Assembly: GCA_965373045.1 (NCBI GenBank)
Contig: CBDVEQ010000063.1
Coordinates: 1 to 12,529, forward strand
DNA from: DAOVDI01 sp965373045
GTDB lineage: Bacteria; Acidobacteriota; Aminicenantia; Aminicenantales; Aminicenantaceae
Direction: 5' to 3'
DNA length: 12,529 nt
The notes under the pieces were generated by a model. The model was not told where the DNA came from and made no database searches. It was given only the letters and a program-made list of their open reading frames with translations. Below, piece after piece: positions 6,359-12,529 of the stretch (positions are counted from its first letter, which is position 1; each line of letters begins with the position of its first letter). The position numbers were made by a program, and so were the translations under genes.

Positions 6359-7196
6359 ATGCACTGATAATTCTTTTTAATGCTTCGAGAATAATCTCCG
6401 GTTTGTCATCTCTTTTATATAAACGTTTTTTACGGACTTCTGCAATTTCGTCCAGGTTGATATTATGTATAAGAAATTCCTCTTCAACATATCGGGCCTT
6501 TGCCTTAAGGTTACCGGCAGGACCGTAGATGAAGGATCCTCCGGCAAAGATCTTTCCATCCTCGAACCCAACTCTGTTGCAGTAAACGACAAAAGAGGTG
6601 GAGAACCGTGATAGGGATGCTCCCATTGACTCCCACATGTTGCTGGATTCAAACTTATCCTCTTCTGAATAGCCTCTTCCTGGAGCAGCGCTGAGAACGA
6701 TGATTATGTCCGAACCTCCTGCGAAGAGAAGGTAGCATGCCCCGAGTTGAAGGAAATCATAACATATCATCATTCCTGTTTTTCCGAAAGGTGTGGAAAA
6801 TGTATGAAAATTTTTTCCCTGGGCATAAAATTTCATTTCTTCGAACATTCCATAAGTGGGGGGGAAAACTTTGCGGTGAATATTTTTTATTTCTCCATCT
6901 GAAAGATAGGCCGAGGAATTATAAAAAAGTCCATTGTCCTTTTTTTCCACAAATCCAAAAACGATAGAGATCTCTTCACTGGCTTTTTTAATCTTCATGA
7001 ATGTTGGATCAGAATCCGGGCAGAGAGCAACCTCTTCAACCAGATCTTGAAGTGTATATCCGGTCAGGCTGAGTTCGGGAAAAATTATGAGCTGGACGTT
7101 TTCTTTTTTTGCCTTTTCGATATAGGCAAAATGAGATTTCAGGTTTTTTTGAACGTCTCCTAAATGAGGAGAGCATTGAACCAGTCCGATTTTCAT
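6348..7196 (-). CDS. Nitrilase-superfamily hydrolase, probable glutaminase partner of NadE
   Basis: This 282-residue cytoplasmic protein is a carbon-nitrogen hydrolase whose Glu-Lys-Cys triad is visible: Glu41 in FPELSLTGY, Lys109 in HRKVFPPTYGMFEE and Cys145 in GMMICYDFL. The opening MKIGLVQCSPHLGDVQKNL, and the LTGYTLQDLV and PTYGMFEE blocks, are like the N-terminal glutaminase domain of glutamine-dependent NAD synthetases rather than ordinary nitrilases. In such enzymes this domain is fused to NadE in one chain of about 550 residues; here the nadE gene follows as a separate, overlapping frame. The likely role is release of ammonia from glutamine for NadE. The ATG is preceded by no ribosome site. 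A general amidase or omega-amidase role is the alternative. Confidence 0.85.
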   Translation of the reverse strand: MKIGLVQCSPHLGDVQKNLKSHFAYIEKAKKENVQLIIFPELSLTGYTLQDLVEEVALCPDSDPTFMKIKKASEEISIVFGFVEKKDNGLFYNSSAYLSDGEIKNIHRKVFPPTYGMFEEMKFYAQGKNFHTFSTPFGKTGMMICYDFLQLGACYLLFAGGSDIIIVLSAAPGRGYSEEDKFESSNMWESMGASLSRFSTSFVVYCNRVGFEDGKIFAGGSFIYGPAGNLKAKARYVEEEFLIHNINLDEIAEVRKKRLYKRDDKPEIILEALKRIISAYED

Positions 7197-7204
7197 ATTA
7201 GAAA

Positions 7205-7231
7205 ATTATCACAATTTCTTGACCTTTGCAA
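7205..7231 (-). promoter_or_regulatory. Possible promoter of the glutaminase-nadE-rsmI operon
   Basis: On the minus strand GATAAT (7210-7205) lies 8 bases before the ATG, with TTGCAA (7231-7226) 15 bases upstream, a short spacing. If used, transcription starts almost at the initiation codon, fitting the absence of a ribosome site. The -35 assignment is weak. Confidence 0.4.
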
Positions 7232-7247
7232 TTCAGGTATTTATATA
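7219..7247 (+). promoter_or_regulatory. Predicted promoter of the DnaJ/TPR gene
   Basis: TTGACC (7219-7224) and TATATA (7242-7247) are 17 bases apart. Transcription would start near 7254, leaving a leader of about 95 bases. The -35 box lies between the boxes of the divergent glutaminase promoter, so the two directions may interfere. A TTGACT at 7307-7312 lacks a matching -10. Confidence 0.55.
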
Positions 7248-7348
7248 TAAAATAAGGATTTCGTGGATTGATCAGAAACATTATAAGAAAAAAAAGGGAA
7301 TGACTCTTGACTTTTCTCCAAAATGATTCTGATTGAGGAATGAGAAAT

Positions 7349-8047
7349 ATGATGGAAAAAAACAAACCAGAAAATATCGCAGAGCTGCATACTAAATTCT
7401 TAAATTCAAATTATTACCAGATCTTGGATATCTCCCGCTCGGCTACTGTTTTTGAAGCCAAAGAAGCATATTTCCAGTTGGCAAGGAAATACCACCCTGA
7501 CCTCTTCCAGCGGAATCTTCCCAAAGATTTGAAAAAAAAGGCCGGCGAGATCTTTGATGTAATAAATAAGGCTTTTCAAACGATCAGCAATGAAAGCAGG
7601 CGTAGGATCTATGATGCACAGCTCGACTCCATGCGTAGTGATAAAAACAATGTTCCGGCTCTCGCGCAATCAAAATATCAAAAAGGGAAAGCTCTGACCG
7701 ATCAGGGGAGATATGAAGAAGCGTTAAGTTATTTGACGGAAGCTGTTAAGCTTAGGGAAAATAATGCAAAATATTTATTAGCTCTGGCAAAAGCGGAATC
7801 AAAGGTTCCTCGTTATCGAAAACAGGCGGAAAGTGATTTTATTAAAGCAATACAGATTGAACCTTGGAATCCGGATGGTTATCTTGCTCTTGGGCTTTTT
7901 TATAAAATTGAAGGTTTAAAGATCAAGGCCACACGCCAGTTTGAAAAGGCTGTTAATATTGACCCAGATAATAAGCGTGCACTTAAGGAACTAGGACAAA
8001 AGCCCCGTAATGGAAAAACGCGCAAAAAAATATTCAGGAAACACTAG
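7349..8047 (+). CDS. J-domain protein with C-terminal TPR repeats
   Basis: The N-terminal part (about residues 18-90) is a J domain: NYYQILDISRSAT, the helix II segment leading to KYHPD with the HPD tripeptide that stimulates DnaK ATPase, then a closing helix ending RRRIYDAQLDSM. From about residue 105 come TPR repeats, of which KGKALTDQGRYEEALSYLTE, the IQIEPWNPDGYLALGLFYK region and the KATRQFEKAVNIDPDNKRAL region are clear. The tail is basic. There is no zinc-finger or Gly/Phe region, so it is not classical DnaJ, and no membrane segment or signal peptide. The start at 7349 has GAGG (7335-7338) at normal spacing; the ATG at 7340 would be too close. The likely role is a DnaK co-chaperone or scaffold; client unknown. 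It stands alone. Confidence 0.85.
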   Translation: MMEKNKPENIAELHTKFLNSNYYQILDISRSATVFEAKEAYFQLARKYHPDLFQRNLPKDLKKKAGEIFDVINKAFQTISNESRRRIYDAQLDSMRSDKNNVPALAQSKYQKGKALTDQGRYEEALSYLTEAVKLRENNAKYLLALAKAESKVPRYRKQAESDFIKAIQIEPWNPDGYLALGLFYKIEGLKIKATRQFEKAVNIDPDNKRALKELGQKPRNGKTRKKIFRKH

Positions 8048-8078
8048 AAATAAAAAGAGCCAATTTGAATAATTCAGA

Positions 8079-10079
8079 TCAGTTTATCAATTTTTGGAAA
8101 TCACCTTCATCCAATACCGGGATTCCTAGATCCCGGGCTTTTTTCAGCTTTGATCCAGGATCCTCTCCTGCAATGACATAGGCCGTTTTTCGACTTACTG
8201 AAGAGGTGACTGTCCCGCCGAGTTTCTCTATGTTTTTTTTGGCGTCATCACGGGTGAAATGGGGCAATCTTCCTGTCAAAACAAAACTCTGTCCAGCAAG
8301 AGACCCCTGCTCTGAGCTCCCTTTTCGGCTAGATTCAAATCTCAGTCCTGCCTGCTTAAGCCGTTGGATCAGATCGATATTTTCTGACTGTCTGAAAAAA
8401 AAGACAGTACTTTCTGCAACGATAGGTCCGATATCAGGAATTTTAATGAGTTTTTCTAAGGATGCATGCATGAGTTTATCCATGCTGTTGAAATGATCTG
8501 CCAGTACTATGGCAGTGCGCTCGCCTATATGCCTGATCCCCAATGCAAAGATAAGTTGAAACAGGCCCCTTTTTTTTGATTTTAATATCTCCTCAAGGAG
8601 GTTCCTGGCGCTTTTGGAGCCCAGTCTGTCCAGTTCGACCAGATCCTCATATTTTAAAGAATAGATATCCGAAACATTAGTGACCAAATTCATGTCAAGA
8701 AGCTGGTCAACGAGCGCTTCTCCAAAGCCCTCGATATTCATGGCCTTGCGTGAGGAAAAATGAAGCAGCGATTCCCTCAGTTTTGCGGGGCAAGATGGAT
8801 TGGTGCAGCGTGAGACCGCTTCGCCTTTCGGCTTGAATGCGGCGGAAGAACAGACAGGACACCTGTCCGGGAACCTGAATATTTTTTCATTTCCTGTCCT
8901 TTGTTTTTTCATCACGGATACGATCTTAGGAATAACATCGCCGCTTCGTTCGATAAGAACAAGATCGCCCACCCGGATGTCTTTTTTCCTGATCTCATCC
9001 TCGTTATGCAGGGTTGCGCGGCTGATTGTTGTTCCTGAAAGTTTTACAGCCTCGAGCACAGCCACGGGTGTCAAGGCTCCGGTGCGGCCTACCTGAATGA
9101 TGATATCCTTGACCTTTGTGGTCGTCTGCCGGGCTGGAAATTTAAAAGATATCGCCCACCGTGGAAATTTGGATGTACGCCCCAGAGTTTTTTGTTGCTT
9201 TACGGAATTGATCTTGATGACAATTCCGTCTACATCATAATCAAGACTGTCCCTTTTTTCCCGCCACTCATCGTAAAAAGTGACGATATCCTCCAGGGAG
9301 CAGCATTGTGTTGAGATCTGATTTGTCTTGAAATCAAGAGCGTTGAGTGTTTTGAGAATCTCCCATTGATCTTGGTTTTCCTTTCCTTCGATAAACAGGG
9401 AATACAAAAAAACATCCAAATGACGGTCAGCCGTCTCTCTAGGGTCGAGAAGGCGGATAGACCCAGCTGCCGCGTTCCTTGGATTGGCGAAAAGAGGTTC
9501 ATCTATTTCAGATCGGTGTTTGTTGAGCTGCTGAAATGAGCGGAATGGAAAATAAATCTCTCCCCTTACCTCTGTTTTTCTCCTTTCATTTATGGTCAGC
9601 GGCAGGCTTTTTATCGTCTTGACGTTGGTTGTGACGTCATCTCCCCTGAGACCGTCTCCCCGAGTGATCGCCCTGGATAACCGTCCTTCCTCGTAGATGA
9701 CTGAAATACCTATACCGTCGATCTTAAGCTCTGCGACGTAGTCGATTTTTTCATCAGGTATGGTCTTTTTGACCCTCTGTTCAAATTCTTGCAGTTCTTC
9801 AACACTGTAACAGTTATCCAGGCTCAACATGGGAGAACTGTGTTCTACTGTTACAAAGCCTTCTATGGGCTGCTCTCCTACCCTCTGTGTAGGAGAATCA
9901 GGGGTTATAAATTCTGGGAATTCGGATTCCAGTTTTTTAAGCTCTTTGATTTTTATGTCAAATTCATGATCAGAGATCTGAGGATCGTTATCAACATAGT
10001 ATTTTTTTTCGTAATATCTGATTTCAGACCTGAGTTGCTGGATCTGTTTTTTTGCTTTATTTTGATCTTGTCCGATCAT
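8079..10079 (-). CDS. ligA: NAD-dependent DNA ligase LigA
   Basis: LigA seals nicks in replication and repair, using NAD as adenylate donor. All domains are present in 666 residues: Ia with YYEKKYYVDNDPQISDHEFD (22-41), the adenylation domain with nucleophile Lys119 in ELKIDG, TRGDGLRGDDVT (139-150) and VDGIVIKI (283-290), the OB fold with IERSGDVIPK (376-385), a four-Cys zinc finger (Cys407, 410, 425, 430), helix-hairpin-helix segments (about 450-560) and a C-terminal BRCT domain (about 594-666, TGRLPHFTR and AYVIAGEDPGSKLKKA). The length is typical. The ATG at 10079 has only weak ribosome-site matches. It has its own promoter about 35 bases upstream of the start and converges on the DnaJ/TPR gene across 31 bases with no strong terminator. 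Confidence 0.98.
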   Translation of the reverse strand: MIGQDQNKAKKQIQQLRSEIRYYEKKYYVDNDPQISDHEFDIKIKELKKLESEFPEFITPDSPTQRVGEQPIEGFVTVEHSSPMLSLDNCYSVEELQEFEQRVKKTIPDEKIDYVAELKIDGIGISVIYEEGRLSRAITRGDGLRGDDVTTNVKTIKSLPLTINERRKTEVRGEIYFPFRSFQQLNKHRSEIDEPLFANPRNAAAGSIRLLDPRETADRHLDVFLYSLFIEGKENQDQWEILKTLNALDFKTNQISTQCCSLEDIVTFYDEWREKRDSLDYDVDGIVIKINSVKQQKTLGRTSKFPRWAISFKFPARQTTTKVKDIIIQVGRTGALTPVAVLEAVKLSGTTISRATLHNEDEIRKKDIRVGDLVLIERSGDVIPKIVSVMKKQRTGNEKIFRFPDRCPVCSSAAFKPKGEAVSRCTNPSCPAKLRESLLHFSSRKAMNIEGFGEALVDQLLDMNLVTNVSDIYSLKYEDLVELDRLGSKSARNLLEEILKSKKRGLFQLIFALGIRHIGERTAIVLADHFNSMDKLMHASLEKLIKIPDIGPIVAESTVFFFRQSENIDLIQRLKQAGLRFESSRKGSSEQGSLAGQSFVLTGRLPHFTRDDAKKNIEKLGGTVTSSVSRKTAYVIAGEDPGSKLKKARDLGIPVLDEGDFQKLIN

Positions 10080-10111
10080 GGCACGTTTCTCGAAAATGGA
10101 TTCCTGTAATG

Positions 10112-10140
10112 ATTATAAGCAAGATGGATAAGTCAGGCAA
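10112..10140 (-). promoter_or_regulatory. Sigma70-type promoter of ligA
   Basis: On the minus strand TTGCCT (10140-10135) is followed after 17 bases by a perfect TATAAT (10117-10112). Transcription would begin near 10105, about 25 bases before the ligA ATG. The -35 box is part of one arm of the inverted repeat at 10135-10159. Confidence 0.75.
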
Positions 10141-10159
10141 GGATTTCCCATCCTTGCTT
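10135..10159. repeat. Perfect inverted repeat overlapping the ligA -35 box
   Basis: GCAAGGAT (10137-10144) and ATCCTTGC (10150-10157) form an 8-base perfect dyad with a 5-base centre. The outer A/T pair (10135, 10159) extends it after one mismatch. No T run follows on either strand, so it does not look like a terminator. Overlap with the ligA -35 box suggests a regulator site, but this is inference. Confidence 0.6.
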
Positions 10160-10188
10160 AAAAGTGTAATGCATATGAAATTAATTCT

Positions 10189-10221
10189 AAAAAAAAAGGA
10201 CGGACTCAAAGACCGTCCTTT
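10189..10221 (-). terminator. Rho-independent terminator of the secreted TPR gene
   Basis: Reading the minus strand, AAAGGACGG and CCGTCCTTT pair perfectly over 9 bases around a 9-base loop, and the T run extends to 9 bases. It begins 17 bases after the stop codon at 10238. This ends the TPR transcript ahead of the ligA promoter. Confidence 0.93.
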
Positions 10222-10237
10222 AATTTATGATTATTAT

Positions 10238-11434
10238 TTATTGGGCTATGCCCAGTCTTTTTTTTGCAGATTCGATAGCCTGATTAAACTTTTCCAGCGC
10301 TGCCTTTGTTTCTAGTTCCAGTCTATCTATGGCTTTTTTTTCTGTTTCAATGCCCGCCAGGATTGTTACCATTTCCTTCTTTTCTGCGTCCGTCAGATCT
10401 TCTTCGTCTTTATCTCCGAACTTTGAGTTAAATGAATTTGTCAGATCGGTTATTTTATTTCCATGGGATACTAATTCCTTAACTTTATCGTTGTATTTGA
10501 GATCTTTATGGGCGCTGTTGAAAAAAAGCCCCTGAGCCAGATCCATAGCTTTTTTTGTGTTGGTCTTGGATAGGAATGCAGCGTCGAGTAGATACTGGAT
10601 AGCCTCTTCCGCTGAAGCAGGATTTGATTTTATCTGTCCTGCCAGAAGAATTCCAATGTTATAGGCGAGATCGCCGTTCTTCTGTTTGGAGTAAGCCAGT
10701 TTATAATATTTCAGGGCGTTTGCTTTTTTCCCGTTTCTGTGCAGGCATTTTGCATAATAAGCCATGCTTCCATAATCTTTGAGCACCTGGGCAGCAAGCT
10801 GAAATGGTTCTTCCGAAGCCTTGAATTCTCTGGCATCATAAAGTTTTTTCCCCAGTTTCCTTAAAGATTTGATGATTTGTGCGTTCTTTAGGATTTTAAA
10901 GGAGTTAATATAAGCCTTGACCGCGCCTTTTGGATCGTTTGCTTTTTCAAGCGCCTGTCCATGGTTGTAATAACCAGCTCCCATGAATTGATTCCATCTG
11001 GCAATGTTTGTTCTTTCCGTTTCTTTAGACTTGGCAGTTTTAGCCACCTGAACAGCCTTAAGGGAATAACTTTTAGCTTTATCTAAATTTTTCCCGCTCT
11101 TTATATAAAGCCCGGAAACCGTGATATAAAGATTGAAGCTGGTCAGTTCATCGTATCCTCCCAGGGAAATGGCCTTTTCACCGTAGTTAATTCTATCTTC
11201 CTGTGATATTGCAGCGGAAGGAGTTGTACAAAGATTTGCATAGACAAAATTTTCGTATTGGGTGCCTTTTCCGGCATAATTGGAAAGATAGTCTTTGAAC
11301 AGCTGGATTCTTTGATCCGGGTTTTTTGTTGTTACCGCTTTGATATAATCTTGATTCGCATCAGTGCTCTGCGCATGAAGCAACCCAGTTAACAAAAAAA
11401 TAAGTGTCAATAGGGTCAAAGTTGACTTTCTCAT
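10238..11434 (-). CDS. Secreted TPR-like helical repeat protein, function unknown
   Basis: I do not recognise a named family. The 398-residue product starts with a clear Sec signal peptide: Arg2-Lys3, a leucine-rich core (about 5-19) and a probable cut after Ala21 (LLHA/QS). No lipobox cysteine is present, so it is likely periplasmic or exported rather than lipid-anchored. The rest is alpha-helical with degenerate TPR-like units, for example KSYSLKAVQVAKTAK, KGAVKAYINSFKILK and ANALKYYKLAYSKQK. From about 340 comes a charged coiled-coil stretch (EKKAIDRLELETKAALEKFN) ending GIAQ. GAGGT lies about 8 bases before the ATG. It has its own promoter and terminator, so it is a single-gene unit. An envelope scaffold role is only a guess. 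Confidence 0.85.
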   Translation of the reverse strand: MRKSTLTLLTLIFLLTGLLHAQSTDANQDYIKAVTTKNPDQRIQLFKDYLSNYAGKGTQYENFVYANLCTTPSAAISQEDRINYGEKAISLGGYDELTSFNLYITVSGLYIKSGKNLDKAKSYSLKAVQVAKTAKSKETERTNIARWNQFMGAGYYNHGQALEKANDPKGAVKAYINSFKILKNAQIIKSLRKLGKKLYDAREFKASEEPFQLAAQVLKDYGSMAYYAKCLHRNGKKANALKYYKLAYSKQKNGDLAYNIGILLAGQIKSNPASAEEAIQYLLDAAFLSKTNTKKAMDLAQGLFFNSAHKDLKYNDKVKELVSHGNKITDLTNSFNSKFGDKDEEDLTDAEKKEMVTILAGIETEKKAIDRLELETKAALEKFNQAIESAKKRLGIAQ

Positions 11435-11461
11435 TGTTCGACCTCGTCTAAAATCTTAAAA

Positions 11462-11490
11462 ATAATAGCGTGATTGGACTAAAATGTCAA
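11462..11490 (-). promoter_or_regulatory. Sigma70-type promoter of the secreted TPR gene
   Basis: On the minus strand a perfect TTGACA (11490-11485) is followed after 17 bases by TATTAT (11467-11462). Transcription would begin near 11455, about 20 bases before the ATG, leaving room for the GAGGT site. It is one of the strongest promoter matches in the window. Confidence 0.8.
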
Positions 11491-11513
11491 TAACCAGCCA
11501 ATTGATAACCAGC
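11490..11513. repeat. Tandem direct repeat between divergent promoters
   Basis: ATAACCAGC occurs at 11490-11498 and again at 11505-11513, a 15-base period. The copies abut the -35 box of the TPR promoter and lie about 40 bases upstream of the murB -35 box. A regulator site is possible. Confidence 0.5.
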
Positions 11514-11551
11514 AAAATTCATGCCAAATTAATTAAATTTATCTGTCCGTC

Positions 11552-11580
11552 TTGCCAGGCATTGTTCTTTTTCATACAAT
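11552..11580 (+). promoter_or_regulatory. Sigma70-type promoter of murB, giving a leaderless mRNA
   Basis: TTGCCA (11552-11557) and TACAAT (11575-11580) are exactly 17 bases apart. The usual start point, 7 bases beyond the -10 box, is the A of the murB ATG at 11587. Confidence 0.7.
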
Positions 11581-11586
11581 ACTTCT

Positions 11587-12519
11587 ATGCATCCTGAGTA
11601 TCAGAACTTTCGTGAACAATTTATCGAAAGGACCGGCAGGTCTTTGTCCTTTGCTGTACAGCTTGCCGATTTTTCGAGTTTTAAAATTGGAGGGAAGGCG
11701 GATTCATTTTTTGAAGCGGCTTCGCTTAATGAACTGGTTGAAGCGATCAGAGTCGCACGGTCAAACTCGATTCCCTATTATGTAGTCGGGGGAGGGTTCA
11801 ATCTCCTGTTTGATGATCTCGGGTTCAGAGGTTTGATCATCAAAAACAGTGTTGAAGGAGTAGATATGTCTGGGGGAGATCGGATCACAGTCAAGACAGG
11901 AACTTCTCTTAAAGACATGCTGGGATTTTGTGCCCGAAAAGGTCTGGCGGGATTCGAATTCCTCGCAGGGATACCAGGAACTGTTGGCGGGGCGGTCTTT
12001 GGCAATGTAGGCGCTTTTGGGGAGAGTATAGGATCTTACCTGATAGAGGCTATGATCCTCAATAAAAATGGAAAAAAAGTCCGGATCAATAGGGAAAAAT
12101 TTAAATTTGGATACCGTGACAGCATTCTCAAAAAGACCCGTGATACGCTCCTTGAGGTTGTTTTTAAACTGCGTCAGGGGCAAACAAAAATAATTCAGGC
12201 CGGAATGGAAAACAATATCAGAGTGAGGGAAAATAAACATCCTCCTGCTACTGTTGCATGTGCTGGAAGCTATTTTAAGAATCCTTTTCCTCCCGGTGAA
12301 AAAAAAGTTGCGGCAGCGGTTCTGCTGGATGGAATCGGAGCGAAAAGGCTTAAATGTGGAAAGGTTGCGGTCAGTGAAATCCATGCCAATTTTCTTATCA
12401 ATGAGGGGAAGGCGTCGTCAAAAGATGTTCTCCAATTGGCTGAAAAGTTAAAAAAACGGGTAAAGGACCGGTTCGGGATCACTCTCCAGGAGGAAGTTAT
12501 TTATCTTCCAGCAGAATAG
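11587..12519 (+). CDS. murB: UDP-N-acetylenolpyruvoylglucosamine reductase MurB
   Basis: MurB is the FAD enzyme that uses NADPH to reduce UDP-GlcNAc-enolpyruvate to UDP-MurNAc, an early cytoplasmic step of peptidoglycan synthesis. The FAD domain shows SSFKIGGKADSFFE (30-43), VVGGGFNLLF (66-75) and LAGIPGTVGGAVFGNVGAFG (126-145). The substrate domain shows FGYRDS with Arg177, AGSYFKNP with the proton donor Ser228, VSEIHANFLIN (262-272) and a final EEV with Glu303. At 310 residues it is normal in size. Phe71 replaces the Ser of the usual GxGSN motif. No ribosome site precedes the ATG; a TTG at 11644 behind AGG would trim 19 residues and is the alternative start. No mur, fts or ddl neighbour lies upstream; the window ends 10 bases after the stop. 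Confidence 0.96.
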   Translation: MHPEYQNFREQFIERTGRSLSFAVQLADFSSFKIGGKADSFFEAASLNELVEAIRVARSNSIPYYVVGGGFNLLFDDLGFRGLIIKNSVEGVDMSGGDRITVKTGTSLKDMLGFCARKGLAGFEFLAGIPGTVGGAVFGNVGAFGESIGSYLIEAMILNKNGKKVRINREKFKFGYRDSILKKTRDTLLEVVFKLRQGQTKIIQAGMENNIRVRENKHPPATVACAGSYFKNPFPPGEKKVAAAVLLDGIGAKRLKCGKVAVSEIHANFLINEGKASSKDVLQLAEKLKKRVKDRFGITLQEEVIYLPAE

Positions 12520-12529
12520 CCAAAGCCTT

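Noticed and set aside
8048..8078. Terminator between the DnaJ/TPR gene and ligA
   Set aside because: A minus-strand T-rich stretch is present, but no stem longer than four pairs was found.
9789..10315. Plus-strand reading frames opposite ligA and the TPR gene
   Set aside because: They are antisense to well-supported genes, have no recognisable motifs, and look like chance open frames.

Overview
The window is a bacterial chromosome segment of ordinary housekeeping genes, with base composition in the low 40s %GC (judged by eye). Fifteen protein genes are complete. I see no rRNA, tRNA, CRISPR array, insertion sequence or phage gene. The organism makes peptidoglycan (murB), has a bacterial NAD-dependent ligase, and exports a TPR protein through a Sec signal peptide ending in an Ala/Gln junction, a style common in Gram-negative phyla such as Acidobacteria, Aminicenantes and Bacteroidetes. 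The window does not let me assign a phylum.

Layout. Positions 157-4201 (+ strand) hold rplU-rpmA-obgE-nadD-rsfS, then rlmH and comF. This is a widely conserved ribosome-assembly cluster in which nadD overlaps obgE and rsfS. A terminator-like hairpin at 4210-4244 separates comF from a convergent small heat-shock gene (hsp20), which has its own strong promoter. On the - strand, 7196 down to 4830 carries a nitrilase-type glutaminase, nadE and rsmI, tightly packed or overlapping. Facing away from it is a DnaJ/TPR gene (7349-8047, +), which converges on ligA (10079-8079, -). Next comes a secreted TPR protein (11434-10238, -) with a clear promoter and terminator. Divergent from it is murB (11587-12519, +). 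No gap between genes exceeds 160 bases.

How the genes work together. Two themes stand out. The first is ribosome maturation: L21, L27, Obg, RsfS, RlmH (23S rRNA) and RsmI (16S rRNA). The second is NAD: NadD makes the adenylated precursor, the glutaminase plus NadE pair probably completes NAD from glutamine, and LigA consumes NAD.

I do not see a clearly new biological system. The best leads are a glutamine-dependent NAD synthetase apparently split into two overlapping genes, likely leaderless mRNAs for murB and the glutaminase gene, a perfect dyad over the ligA -35 box, direct repeats in the murB/TPR divergent promoter region, and single-residue departures from consensus in Obg and MurB.
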